Part shown: positions 6,848 to 13,483 of the stretch, piece by piece
Layout: each line of letters begins with the position of its first letter
Numbering within the stretch: the stretch's first letter is position 1
Assembly (NCBI GenBank): GCA_945900685.1
Contig: CAMDJS010000049.1
Span: 1 to 13,483 of the forward strand
Direction of reading: 5' to 3'
Source of the DNA: Bordetella parapertussis
GTDB lineage: Bacteria; Pseudomonadota; Gammaproteobacteria; Burkholderiales; Burkholderiaceae_C
Length of the DNA stretch: 13,483 bases
The notes under the pieces: generated by a model
Database searches by the model: none
What the model saw: only the letters and a program-made list of their open reading frames with translations
Told to the model about the DNA's origin: nothing
Position numbers and translations under genes: made by a program

Positions 6848-7681
6848 ATGACTTCCGCCCCCATACCCACGCCCTACGAAGATTTCATGCGCCATGTGTA
6901 CACGCATGGCGTTGAAAAATCGGACCGCACCGGCACCGGCACACGCAGTGTGTTCGGCCACCAGATGCGGTTCGATTTGCGCCAAGGCTTTCCGCTGGTC
7001 ACGACCAAAAAAGTTCACCTCAAATCCATCATCATTGAGTTGCTTTGGTTTCTCACCGGTTCAAGCAACAACAACTGGCTGACCGAGCGCGGTTGCACCA
7101 TTTGGAATGAATGGGCCCGCGCGGACGGCGACTTGGGTCCGGTGTACGGTGTGCAATGGCGCAGTTGGCCCACGCCGAACGGTCAACACATCGATCAAAT
7201 CAGCGATGTGATTCAGACTTTGAAAACCAATCCGGATTCACGCCGCATCATCGTCAGCGCGTGGAACGTGGCCGAGTTGTCCAAAATGGCGCTCATGCCT
7301 TGCCATGCGTTTTTTCAGTTTTATGTCGCGCCGCCTGCTGTTGTCGGTGGCAAAGGCCAACTCAGTTGCCAGCTCTACCAGCGCAGCGCAGACATCTTTT
7401 TGGGCGTGCCTTTCAACATCGCCAGCTATGCGCTGTTGACCCACATGGTGGCGCAGCAATGCGACCTGGAAGTCGGCGACTTCATCTGGACTGGCGGCGA
7501 CTGCCATATCTACAGCAACCACCATGAACAAGTGCAGTTGCAGTTAACTCGCACGCCGTTTGCCGCACCGAGCTTGCACATCAAACGCAAACCGGCATCT
7601 ATCTTCGATTACGAGTTCGAAGACTTCGAGGTGCGTGACTACCAATGTCATCCGGCGATCAAAGCACCGGTAGCCGTTTGA
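6848..7681 (+). CDS. thyA: Thymidylate synthase
   Basis: The 277-aa enzyme methylates dUMP to dTMP using 5,10-methylene-THF and releases dihydrofolate. Family marks are [13 protein letters not shown] (25-37), [15 protein letters not shown] (48-62), [12 protein letters not shown] (96-107) and [10 protein letters not shown] (131-140). The catalytic Cys152 is in [12 protein letters not shown], followed by [29 protein letters not shown] and the C-terminal KAPVAV that closes the active site. Length is slightly above the 264 aa of E. coli ThyA, owing to a short insert near 161-168 (APPAVVGG). There is no ribosome binding site before the ATG. A weak -10-like TACACT (6836-6841) sits so close that a leaderless mRNA is conceivable. 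The folA gene follows after one transporter gene. Confidence 0.97.
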   Translation: MTSAPIPTPYEDFMRHVYTHGVEKSDRTGTGTRSVFGHQMRFDLRQGFPLVTTKKVHLKSIIIELLWFLTGSSNNNWLTERGCTIWNEWARADGDLGPVYGVQWRSWPTPNGQHIDQISDVIQTLKTNPDSRRIIVSAWNVAELSKMALMPCHAFFQFYVAPPAVVGGKGQLSCQLYQRSADIFLGVPFNIASYALLTHMVAQQCDLEVGDFIWTGGDCHIYSNHHEQVQLQLTRTPFAAPSLHIKRKPASIFDYEFEDFEVRDYQCHPAIKAPVAV

Positions 7682-8586
7682 AAACACCGCACATCACTCG
7701 CGCGCAACTGATCGCGCTGGTGGGCTTGACCTTGATGTGGGGCATCAATTGGCCGATGATGAAAATCGCCGTACTGGAATTGCCGCCTTTGTATGTGCGC
7801 GGCATCACCATGGGGTTGGCTGCTCTGTGGTTGATGTTTTACTTTCGAACCCGTGGTTTGCGTTTGTGGCCAGCCACACCGCGCGAATGGCGCGACATTG
7901 TGTTGCTAGGTATACCTAATATTTTTTTATGGCACACCTTGTCTATTTTGGGCGTGCTGGCTTTGCCCTCTGGACGTGCTTCTATTTTGGGCTTCATGTT
8001 TCCGGTGTGGACCGTGGCGCTCGGTGTGCTGTTCATGGGGCAGCAATTGAACAAACGCATCGTCATCGCGCTGATTGCCGCGCTGCTTGGCATAGGGCTT
8101 CTCATCTCTCATGAACTCACCGCGCTGCAAGGCAGGCCCATGGGCATTGTGTGGATGGAGCTTGGTGCCATCAGTTGGGCGGTAGGCACGCTGTGGATGC
8201 GTCGCATCAGTTTCACCATGCCGGTGCAGTCCCTCACTGTCTGGATGATGCTGCTCAGCAGCCCGGTCATTTTGTTATTAGCCTCAGCGACCGAGACTTG
8301 GCCTACATGGGACATTTCTCCCATGGCTTGGGGCAGTCTGGTGTATGCGGTTTTTGTGAATTACGGCTTTGCGCAAATCATTTGGTTTGGCATGGCGCGG
8401 GACCTGCCGCCTGCGACCAGCGCCATGAGCATCATGGCAGTGCCGGTCACAGGCACTTTGTTCGCCACGTTCATGGTGGGTGAATGGCCGCATTGGCAAG
8501 ACTATGTGGCCATGGTCTGCGTGGTCACCGCGATCGCCGCTGTACTGCTGCCTTCGCGCACCAAGCCTGTGATGAATGCGGAATAA
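7645..8586 (+). CDS. DMT-superfamily (EamA) transporter
   Basis: The 313-aa product has about ten hydrophobic segments arranged as two EamA halves, about residues 18-145 (first segment [20 protein letters not shown], 22-41) and 155-300 ([17 protein letters not shown] onward, ending [15 protein letters not shown]). It sits in the inner membrane; substrate unknown. The ATG at 7645 lies inside thyA and overlaps it by 37 bases in another frame. GAGG (7628-7631) is rather far upstream at 13 bases. An in-frame TTG at 7678 forms TTGA with the thyA stop and is an alternative start. Its place between thyA and folA hints at co-expression with thymidylate/folate enzymes, but EamA proteins vary widely in substrate. 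Confidence 0.85.
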   Translation: MSSGDQSTGSRLKTPHITRAQLIALVGLTLMWGINWPMMKIAVLELPPLYVRGITMGLAALWLMFYFRTRGLRLWPATPREWRDIVLLGIPNIFLWHTLSILGVLALPSGRASILGFMFPVWTVALGVLFMGQQLNKRIVIALIAALLGIGLLISHELTALQGRPMGIVWMELGAISWAVGTLWMRRISFTMPVQSLTVWMMLLSSPVILLLASATETWPTWDISPMAWGSLVYAVFVNYGFAQIIWFGMARDLPPATSAMSIMAVPVTGTLFATFMVGEWPHWQDYVAMVCVVTAIAAVLLPSRTKPVMNAE

Positions 8587-8624
8587 GCTTTGGCTGACAA
8601 TACAGTTTTCAATTTCTCCGACAC

Positions 8625-9113
8625 ATGCCACTGCACCTGATTTACGCCCGCTCCCGCAATAACGTCATTGGCGTGAATGGCGATTTGCCCTGGCATTTGC
8701 CCGAGGACTTGGCTCATTTCAAACGCACCACGCTGGGTCAGCCCGTCATCATGGGGCGCGTGACTTGGGAATCCATCCCGCACAAATTCAGACCCCTGCC
8801 AGGCCGAACCAATGTGGTGGTGTCGCGTCAAGCCAGTTTTTCTGCGCCCGGCGCGCAAGTGGTGGGTTCATTGCAAGCTGCGATGGAGTTATTCACTGCT
8901 GATGATGTCGTTTGGCTGATCGGCGGCGCGCAGTTGTATGCACAGGCCATGCCTTTGGCACAGCAACTAGTGATCACAGAGATCGATGCGGATTACGAGG
9001 GCGATGCTTTTGCGCCTGCCATCGATGCTGCTGAATGGAAAGAAACTCAGCGCACGACGCACACCTCAGCGCAAGGGATGGGCTATAGCCTTGTAACCCT
9101 GCAGAGAATTTAA
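8625..9113 (+). CDS. folA: Dihydrofolate reductase
   Basis: The 162-aa enzyme reduces dihydrofolate to tetrahydrofolate with NADPH. NNVIGVNGDLPWHLPEDLAH (12-31) holds the Met20-type loop and the catalytic acid Asp28. VIMGRVTWESIP (41-52) and PLPGRTNVVVSR (57-68) bind NADPH and folate. VVWLIGGAQLYAQAMP (95-110) carries the Gly-Gly cofactor turn, and TEIDADYEGDAFAP gives the usual late strand. Length is typical. The last four codons and the TAA are shared with the downstream repeat junction: the 19-mer at 9099-9117 recurs at 9187-9205. Thus the stop codon lies at the border of a repeat element. No obvious ribosome binding site precedes the ATG. ThyA, its metabolic partner, is one gene upstream. 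Confidence 0.96.
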   Translation: MPLHLIYARSRNNVIGVNGDLPWHLPEDLAHFKRTTLGQPVIMGRVTWESIPHKFRPLPGRTNVVVSRQASFSAPGAQVVGSLQAAMELFTADDVVWLIGGAQLYAQAMPLAQQLVITEIDADYEGDAFAPAIDAAEWKETQRTTHTSAQGMGYSLVTLQRI

Positions 9114-9136
9114 TTGGGGTCAGGTTCCAATTAATT
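9112..9136 (+). repeat. AATT-GGGGTCAGGTTCC-AATTAATT repeat, copy A (forward)
   Basis: A 25-bp unit immediately after the folA stop and overlapping its last bases. It is the exact reverse complement of copy B (9161-9185), with a 24-base spacer, so the two can form a 25-bp stem at the 3' end of folA and, from the other strand, beyond the bioD stop. Confidence 0.9.
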
Positions 9137-9160
9137 CACCTCAGAGCATGGGCTGGACTA
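9137..9160 (+). repeat. Diverged duplicate of the folA 3' coding end, within the hairpin loop
   Basis: The 24-base spacer between copies A and B matches folA bases 9062-9085 at 20 of 24 positions (CACCTCAG identical, then four scattered substitutions). In the folA frame it reads T-S-E-H-G-L-D where folA reads T-S-A-Q-G-M-G. It is therefore a copy of coding sequence, not random loop DNA. Confidence 0.7.
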
Positions 9161-9185
9161 AATTAATTGGAACCTGACCCCAATT
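9161..9185 (-). repeat. AATT/GGGGTCAGGTTCC repeat, copy B (reverse)
   Basis: An exact 25-bp reverse complement of copy A. It is followed by TTCTGC, a tail that recurs in part after copies C and D (AATTTCTG), so the mobile unit may extend past AATT by about four bases. Confidence 0.9.
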
Positions 9186-9186
9186 T

Positions 9187-9205
9187 CTGCAGAGAATTTA
9201 ATTGG
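9187..9205 (+). repeat. Exact duplicate of the folA stop-codon region (19 bp)
   Basis: CTGCAGAGAATTTAATTGG here is identical to 9099-9117, which encodes the last folA codons (L-Q-R-I-stop) and runs into copy A. Here it runs into copy C instead. With the duplicate at 9137-9160 it keeps the order found in folA, as if the last 50 bases of folA were duplicated and the middle was replaced by a repeat unit. Confidence 0.85.
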
Positions 9206-9220
9206 AACCTGACCCCAATT
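9196..9220 (-). repeat. AATT/GGGGTCAGGTTCC repeat, copy C (reverse)
   Basis: This copy matches copy B at 24 of 25 positions; the one difference is at 9197. The inner 21 bases (9200-9220) are identical. Its left end is shared with the duplicated folA stop region. Confidence 0.88.
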
Positions 9221-9232
9221 TCTGGGAACCTT

Positions 9233-9257
9233 AATTAATTGGAACCTGACCCCAATT
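9233..9257 (-). repeat. AATT/GGGGTCAGGTTCC repeat, copy D (reverse)
   Basis: This copy is identical to copy B over 25 bp. It is followed by TCTGCAATTTCTG and then, 14 bases later, by the bioD stop (9272-9274). B, C and D are head-to-tail direct repeats and A is inverted to all three. No gene lies in 9114-9271, and there is no run of T typical of an intrinsic terminator; the A/B hairpin may still slow or protect converging transcripts. Confidence 0.9.
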
Positions 9258-9271
9258 TCTGCAATTTCTGA

Positions 9272-9958
9272 TCACTTATAAAACCAAGCCGCCGCAGTCG
9301 CGGCATCTGCCACTTCGAGTCTTGGAATAGAAGCCAATAAGGGCGCGTTGATTCTTTGCGCAATCGCATCTGTGTTTTCCTGCGGGTAGAGCATATGCGG
9401 GTCAACAGTATTAGCCACCCAACCCATCAATGAAAGGCCTCTGGCCGCAATCGCATCTGCCGTCAGCAAAGCCTGGCTGATACAACCCAGTCGCATGCCG
9501 ACCACCAACACCACCGGCAGTCCCAAGTCTGTGGCCATGTCGGCCGTGTCATAGCTGTCATTCAATGGCACACGAAAGCCGCCGACGCCTTCAACCACCA
9601 CCGCATCCGCCTGCGCCCTCACCTGCTGAAAGTAATCCATCAAGTGCTGGTGTTCAATGACCCTGCCTTCCAACGAAGCAGCGATATGCGGCGCAGCAGG
9701 TGTTTGAAATAAATAAGGCGTGGTCATTTCTTGAGGTAATTTCACAGACACACAAGCTGCCAGCGCGTCTGCGTCTTCATTGCACCATCGACCCTCACGC
9801 CATTCGGCCCCGGCTGCCACAGGCTTCATGGCTGCCACGCGCCAACCGCGTTGTGCCTGAATATGCACCAGCGCAGACGACACCAAAGTCTTGCCGATTT
9901 CTGTGTCCGTCCCTGTGACGAAACACGAAAACGCTTGGGTTGGAAATGACTGATTCAT
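9272..9958 (-). CDS. bioD: Dethiobiotin synthase
   Basis: The 228-aa enzyme closes the ureido ring of dethiobiotin from 7,8-diaminopelargonic acid, CO2 and ATP. The P-loop is GTDTEIGKT (16-24, with K23 and T24). MKPVAAG (44-50) carries the substrate/CO2-binding lysine K45. VVEGVGGFRVPL (121-132) holds Glu123 and the glycine-rich turn that contacts substrate and metal. LPVVLVVGMRLGCISQALLT is the usual later strand-helix. Length matches the family. The start overlaps the end of bioF by 4 bases, making it the last gene of bioA-bioF-bioD. Its 3' end faces folA across the repeat cluster. Confidence 0.95.
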   Translation of the reverse strand: MNQSFPTQAFSCFVTGTDTEIGKTLVSSALVHIQAQRGWRVAAMKPVAAGAEWREGRWCNEDADALAACVSVKLPQEMTTPYLFQTPAAPHIAASLEGRVIEHQHLMDYFQQVRAQADAVVVEGVGGFRVPLNDSYDTADMATDLGLPVVLVVGMRLGCISQALLTADAIAARGLSLMGWVANTVDPHMLYPQENTDAIAQRINAPLLASIPRLEVADAATAAAWFYK

Positions 9959-11148
9959 GAAATGCTTTCAAACGACAAAGCCCGCACCAGTCGGTCAACA
10001 TCTTCAGTTGTGTGGGACGCAGACAAAGTGATGCGAAGCCTCGCGGTATTCACCGGCACAGTAGGCGCGCGGATCGCGCTGATCCAAATACCTTGCGCCT
10101 TCAAGTCCGCTGAAGCTTGCAACACTTGCGCGTTGTTGCCAATCACAATGGGTTGAATGGCTGTGGTTGAAGCCATGCGCGTCCAACCCGCAGGCACGGG
10201 CACAGTGGAGAGTTGTTGAATCAAGTTCTGCAAGTGTGCTCTGCGTCTGCGCCCTTCATCTGCGCGAATCAGGCGCAAGCTGGCCAACAAAGCATGTGCC
10301 AGTGCAGGCGCTGAAGCGGTGGTGTAAATGTAGGGGCGAGAACGTTGCACCATCCACTCAATGAAATTTTCATGAGCAGCTATAAATGCACCGGACACAC
10401 CCGCCGCCTTGCCCAGCGTGCCCATGTATATCAACTGCTCGGAGCGCAGATTGAAATGCTGCAACACACCAGCACCGCTGTCACCCAACACGCCAAAGCC
10501 ATGCGCGTCATCCACCAACAGCCAGGCACCGTGTTGTTCGCACAAAGCAAGCATCTCTTTCAAGGGTGCGATATCACCGTCCATACTGAACACACCATCG
10601 GTGACCACCACCTTGCTTGTGCTTTGGCATGTGAGCAGTTTTTCCGACAAATCAGCCGCATCAGCATGGCGGTACACCTGACAGGGTTGACGCGTCAAAC
10701 GTATGCCGTCAATCAAAGATGCATGGTTAAGCGCATCTGAAAAAAATGTGATGTCGCCTTTGGCCATGTCCGCCATGGCCGAGAGTACGCCTAGGTTTGC
10801 CATGTAGCCGGTGCTGAACGACAGCACCCGCACACTTGGTAAATGCGGCGACAACATCGAGGCCAGCAATTCCTCCATACGCTCGTGCGCCTGCGAATGC
10901 CCGCTGATCAAATGCGATGCGCCGCTGCCTGCGCCATACAGCGATGCACCCTCTTTCAGTGCGCCAATCACCAAAGGGTGAGACGCAAGTCCTAAATAAT
11001 CGTTGCTATTGAATGCCAGCAGCGGCTGACCATCTACCACCAGATGCGGTTGACACGCAGACGCAACGCTGTGCCGGACACGGCGCAGTCCTTGCGAATC
11101 AATCTCATTCAAATGCGATTTCAAGGTGTTCAATGGCGTGAAACTCAT
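9955..11148 (-). CDS. bioF: 8-amino-7-oxononanoate synthase
   Basis: The 397-aa PLP enzyme of the alpha-oxoamine synthase family condenses pimeloyl-thioester with L-alanine to 8-amino-7-oxononanoate. Visible marks are FNSNDYLGLASHP (46-58), GAGSGASHLISGH (72-84), FSTGYMANLG (111-120) and SDALNHASLIDGIR (137-150). The cofactor aspartate and histidine lie in LVDDAHGFGVLG (211-222). The Schiff-base lysine K247 is in MGTLGKAAGVSGAF. The C-terminal domain ends with LRITLSASHTTEDVDRLV. Length is typical. It overlaps both neighbours by 4 bases (ATGA), so bioA, bioF and bioD are translated from one coupled message. Confidence 0.95.
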   Translation of the reverse strand: MSFTPLNTLKSHLNEIDSQGLRRVRHSVASACQPHLVVDGQPLLAFNSNDYLGLASHPLVIGALKEGASLYGAGSGASHLISGHSQAHERMEELLASMLSPHLPSVRVLSFSTGYMANLGVLSAMADMAKGDITFFSDALNHASLIDGIRLTRQPCQVYRHADAADLSEKLLTCQSTSKVVVTDGVFSMDGDIAPLKEMLALCEQHGAWLLVDDAHGFGVLGDSGAGVLQHFNLRSEQLIYMGTLGKAAGVSGAFIAAHENFIEWMVQRSRPYIYTTASAPALAHALLASLRLIRADEGRRRRAHLQNLIQQLSTVPVPAGWTRMASTTAIQPIVIGNNAQVLQASADLKAQGIWISAIRAPTVPVNTARLRITLSASHTTEDVDRLVRALSFESIS

Positions 11149-12497
11149 GCGCGCATCACCTCGTCAAACACGGCATGTAAACGCTCTGCCAGCAAGCCGG
11201 TGTCTGCATCGCTCAACACATACGGTGGCATCACATACACCGTGGTGCCTATGGGACGCAATAGCAATTCGTGCTTAAGGGCATTGGCGAAAAACCGCCG
11301 TGAAAACGTAGCGGCCAGTTGCGGTTCATCCACTTGCGCATCGAAAGCCCAAATCATGCCTTGCTGCCTGAAATACTTGACACGTGAATCCATCGCCAAC
11401 GGGGAAAGCGCGTTGCTCAACTTTTCAGCCCGCACCAAGTTACCCGCCAGCACATCGTCCTCTTCAAAAATTTGTAAAGTGGCCAGCGCGGCGCGGCAAG
11501 CCAGTGGGTTGCCAGTGTACGAATGCGAATGTAAAAAACCACGTGCCATGCTGTCGCTGTAAAACGATTGGTAAACCTCATCGCGCGTCATCACCAATGA
11601 CAAAGGCAAATAGCCGCCGCTGATGCCTTTAGACAGGCACAAAAAGTCTGGCCAGATGTGTGCGTGCTCGCATGCAAAAAACTTCCCCGTGCGACCGCAG
11701 CCCACAGCGATTTCGTCGGCGATCAAATGCACGTTGAACGCCGTGCACAAACGCCGCACCTCTTGCACATACACCGGGCTGTGCATGGCCATGCCGCCCG
11801 CGCATTGCACCAAGGGCTCGATGATAACCGCACTGATATGCGCGGCACGCGCTTGCAACAATTTTTCTAGATCACGCGCGGCACGCAGTGCGACCTGGTC
11901 TGCGGTCTCGCCATCCATCGCTTGCCTGGCGTCCGGCGACATCAGGCAATGCGCTGGCTTGAGCAATGCGTCATACGCATCGCGAAAAATAGGCACATCG
12001 GTCACGCCAAGCGCTCCCACGGTCTCGCCGTGGTAACCGCCTTTGAGACACACAAATTCTTTTTTATCGCTCAAGCCCCGGTTGCGCCAGCTGTGAAAAC
12101 TCATCTTCAATGCAATTTCAACCGCAGAAGCACCGTCAGACGCATAAAAGCAATGGCCCAAAACGCCGCCTGTCAAGGACGAGAGTTGCTCCGACAAAGC
12201 CACCACGGGCTCATGCGTGAAACCCGCCAGCATGGCGTGTTCCAAGGTGTCGAGTTGCTGCTTCAAAGCCGCGTTGATGCGCGGGTTGGCGTGACCAAAG
12301 AGATTGACCCACCATGAGCTGATGGCATCCAAATAACGGTGGCCGTCATGGTCGTATAGCCATGGCCCGCTGCCGTGGTGAACCGCCACCAAGGGCACGG
12401 TTTCGTGGTGCTGCATTTGGGTACACGGATGCCAGACACTGTGCAAACTGCGTTGCACCAGTTGAGGAGATAAGGAGCTCAGATAAAACCTCGTCAT
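11145..12497 (-). CDS. bioA: Adenosylmethionine-8-amino-7-oxononanoate aminotransferase (DAPA synthase)
   Basis: The 450-aa class-III PLP aminotransferase converts 8-amino-7-oxononanoate to 7,8-diaminopelargonate with SAM as amino donor. Diagnostic marks are VWHPCTQM (21-28), LDAISSWWVNLFGHANPRIN (56-75, the SWWVN run typical of BioA), LAGFTHEPVV (90-99), YASDGASAVEIALKM (118-132) and GGYHGETVGALGV (153-165). The PLP aspartate is D261 in LIADEIAVGCGRTG, and the Schiff-base lysine K290 is in CLSKGISGGYLPLS. The ATG at 12497 has only a weak AAAGA directly before it. It heads the bioA-bioF-bioD operon and is divergent from bioB across a 210-base region filled by a large palindrome. Confidence 0.96.
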   Translation of the reverse strand: MTRFYLSSLSPQLVQRSLHSVWHPCTQMQHHETVPLVAVHHGSGPWLYDHDGHRYLDAISSWWVNLFGHANPRINAALKQQLDTLEHAMLAGFTHEPVVALSEQLSSLTGGVLGHCFYASDGASAVEIALKMSFHSWRNRGLSDKKEFVCLKGGYHGETVGALGVTDVPIFRDAYDALLKPAHCLMSPDARQAMDGETADQVALRAARDLEKLLQARAAHISAVIIEPLVQCAGGMAMHSPVYVQEVRRLCTAFNVHLIADEIAVGCGRTGKFFACEHAHIWPDFLCLSKGISGGYLPLSLVMTRDEVYQSFYSDSMARGFLHSHSYTGNPLACRAALATLQIFEEDDVLAGNLVRAEKLSNALSPLAMDSRVKYFRQQGMIWAFDAQVDEPQLAATFSRRFFANALKHELLLRPIGTTVYVMPPYVLSDADTGLLAERLHAVFDEVMRA

Positions 12498-12556
12498 TCT
12501 TTAGCATCACACAGCTATTTGCACCTATTATCCCGCGCCATGTCAGTCTCAGGCGT

Positions 12557-12669
12557 GGCGGGTAATCAGGTAATTGGAGGTAATTGGGGTCAGATACCAA
12601 TTAATTAAAAATTAATTGGTATCTGACCCCAATTACCCGCCCAATTATCCGATTACCTGACCCAATTAC
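12557..12669. repeat. Nested palindrome of GGTAATTGG/CCAATTACC motifs
   Basis: Left half: GGTAATCAGG (12561-12570), GGTAATTGG (12569-12577) and GGTAATTGG (12579-12587). Right half: CCAATTACC (12629-12637), CCAATTATCC (12641-12650), GATTACC (12651-12657) and CCCAATTAC (12661-12669). In addition GGCGGGTAAT (12557-12566) is exactly complementary to ATTACCCGCC (12632-12641). Several alternative pairings are therefore possible around the central hairpin. Confidence 0.75.
12579..12637. repeat. Perfect 28-bp inverted repeat, AATTGGGGTCAGATACC family
   Basis: The arms 12579-12606 and 12610-12637 are exact reverse complements around AAA (12607-12609). Each arm holds a unit AATTGGGGTCAG-ATACC-AATTAATT. 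This unit differs from the copies between folA and bioD at only two of 25 positions (GTT becomes ATA). A stem this long and perfect would form a strong hairpin in RNA or a cruciform in DNA. Confidence 0.95.
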
Positions 12670-12707
12670 TTTATATTCAGACTGTTTATCCATTACTTTA
12701 CTTCCAC

Positions 12708-13483
12708 ATGCCTAACGCAGTCACACAACAAGCCGTTCATTTCGTCAAACCCTTCAAGCCCGCTGCCGCACCAGCTGAAACTTGGAGCCGCCAGTCCATC
12801 GAAGATTTGTTCAATCTGCCATTCAACGATTTGCTTTACAAAGCACAGCAGATTCACCGCGAACACTTCAACCCTAACGAAGTGCAACTGTCCACGCTTC
12901 TGTCCATCAAAACCGGCGGCTGCCCCGAAGACTGCGGCTACTGTCCGCAGTCAGTGCATTACGACACGGGTGTGGAAGCTTCCAAGATGCTGGATGTGGA
13001 CGCAGTCAAAGCCGCTGCGGTCGAAGCCAAAAAGAACGGTGCCAGCCGTTTTTGCATGGGCGCTGCCTGGCGCGAACCCAAAGACCGCGACATTGAAAAA
13101 GTAGCCGAACTGGTCCGCGCGGTCAAAGACTTGGACATGGAAGCCTGTTGCACGCTGGGTATGCTGAGCGCAACCCAAGCCGACACCTTGAAAGACGCAG
13201 GTCTGGACTATTACAACCACAACCTAGACACCGCGCCCGAGTTGTACGGCGACATCATCAGCACCCGTGACTATCAAGAACGCTTGGACACACTCGCGCA
13301 TGTGCGCAGTGCAGGCATGAACGTATGCAGCGGTGGCATAGTCGGCATGGGCGAAAGCCGCGCGCAACGCGCCGGCCTGGTGCACCAACTCGCCAATCTG
13401 CAACCCCACCCCGAGTCCGTGCCCATCAACAACTTGGTGCAAGTCGAAGGCACGCCTTTGCACGGCACCGAGTCGCTGGACCT
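12708..13483 (+). CDS. bioB: Biotin synthase (3' end outside window)
   Basis: The frame is open from ATG 12708 to the window edge (258 codons), about three quarters of the roughly 340-aa enzyme. BioB is a radical-SAM protein that inserts sulfur into dethiobiotin. The radical-SAM cluster motif is [13 protein letters not shown], with Cys72, Cys76 and Cys79. [66 protein letters not shown] and [17 protein letters not shown] follow in the order known for E. coli BioB, including the YNHNLDT and CSGG stretches that hold cluster ligands and SAM contacts. The start lacks an evident ribosome binding site. The N-terminal 25 residues look like a variable extension. It is transcribed away from bioA. Confidence 0.96.
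   Translation, partial: MPNAVTQQAVHFVKPFKPAAAPAETWSRQSIEDLFNLPFNDLLYKAQQIHREHFNPNEVQLSTLLSIKTGGCPEDCGYCPQSVHYDTGVEASKMLDVDAVKAAAVEAKKNGASRFCMGAAWREPKDRDIEKVAELVRAVKDLDMEACCTLGMLSATQADTLKDAGLDYYNHNLDTAPELYGDIISTRDYQERLDTLAHVRSAGMNVCSGGIVGMGESRAQRAGLVHQLANLQPHPESVPINNLVQVEGTPLHGTESLD

Larger units (their letters stand above)
12498..12707. promoter_or_regulatory. Divergent bioA/bioB promoter region
   Basis: This 210-base gap must hold both biotin promoters. For bioA, GATAAT on the minus strand (12532-12527) is a possible -10, about 30 bases before the ATG. For bioB, TATATT (12672-12677) is a possible -10, about 30 bases before the ATG; its -35 would fall in the outer arm of the nested palindrome (near 12649-12654). 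I see no good -35 for either, and no BirA-type operator (TTGTAAACC spaced from GGTTTACAA). Neither gene has a strong Shine-Dalgarno. Confidence 0.4.

Noticed and set aside
9112..9257. Short CRISPR-like array
   Set aside because: Units occur in both orientations, spacing is irregular (24, 10 and 12 bases), spacers are derived from folA, and no cas gene is present.
9112..9257. Ordinary rho-independent terminator for folA and bioD
   Set aside because: The stem is AT-rich with a 24-base loop and no T-run on either strand; repeat-element origin explains it better.
11044..11562. 172-residue open frame on the plus strand across the bioF/bioA join
   Set aside because: Antisense to two well-supported genes, no motif and no ribosome binding site that I can see.
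12498..12707. BirA operator controlling the biotin genes
   Set aside because: No TTGTAAACC / GGTTTACAA-like half sites; the palindrome there is a repeat-family hairpin.

Overview
The window looks like chromosome from a Burkholderiales betaproteobacterium, most likely a Comamonadaceae-type freshwater lineage. This rests on moderately high GC, tight gene packing, the thyA / DMT transporter / folA cluster, the bioA-bioF-bioD operon divergent from bioB, and protein sequences that read as betaproteobacterial. I recognised the families from memory of conserved motifs and ran no search. All proteins look intact except at the two window edges.

Layout. The left edge carries the last 48 codons of a RelE/YafQ-type toxin gene, convergent with a two-CBS-domain protein on the minus strand. 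Divergent from the CBS gene is metY (O-acetylhomoserine sulfhydrylase), followed 11 bases later by an alpha/beta hydrolase. A YihY-family membrane protein on the minus strand is back to back with a DUF2069 membrane protein. DUF2069 overlaps by 4 bases a flavoprotein dehydrogenase resembling D-2-hydroxyglutarate / D-lactate dehydrogenase. A compact vapBC-type toxin-antitoxin pair follows, then thyA, an EamA transporter overlapping the end of thyA, and folA. On the minus strand, bioA, bioF and bioD form an operon with two 4-base ATGA overlaps. bioB is divergent from bioA and runs off the right edge.

Function. MetY makes homocysteine from O-acetylhomoserine and sulfide. ThyA and FolA are metabolic partners: ThyA oxidises methylene-THF to DHF and FolA reduces DHF again. 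BioF, BioA, BioD and BioB are the last four steps of biotin synthesis. bioC/bioH-type pimeloyl genes are not in the window.

Most unusual content. A family of short repeats built on AATT-GGGGTCAG-(GTT or ATA)-CC-AATT occurs only in the two intergenic gaps bounding the bioD-bioF-bioA operon. Between folA and bioD there are four copies, one forward and three reverse. They are interleaved with duplicated pieces of the folA 3' end, and the folA stop codon lies at the repeat junction. Between bioA and bioB there is a perfect 28-bp hairpin with a 3-base loop, inside a larger nested palindrome that fills most of the divergent promoter region. The two loci differ at two positions of the unit, yet each keeps its arms perfectly complementary. 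No transposase gene is present here. The elements resemble small non-autonomous REP/MITE-like hairpins mobilised in trans, but that is inference.
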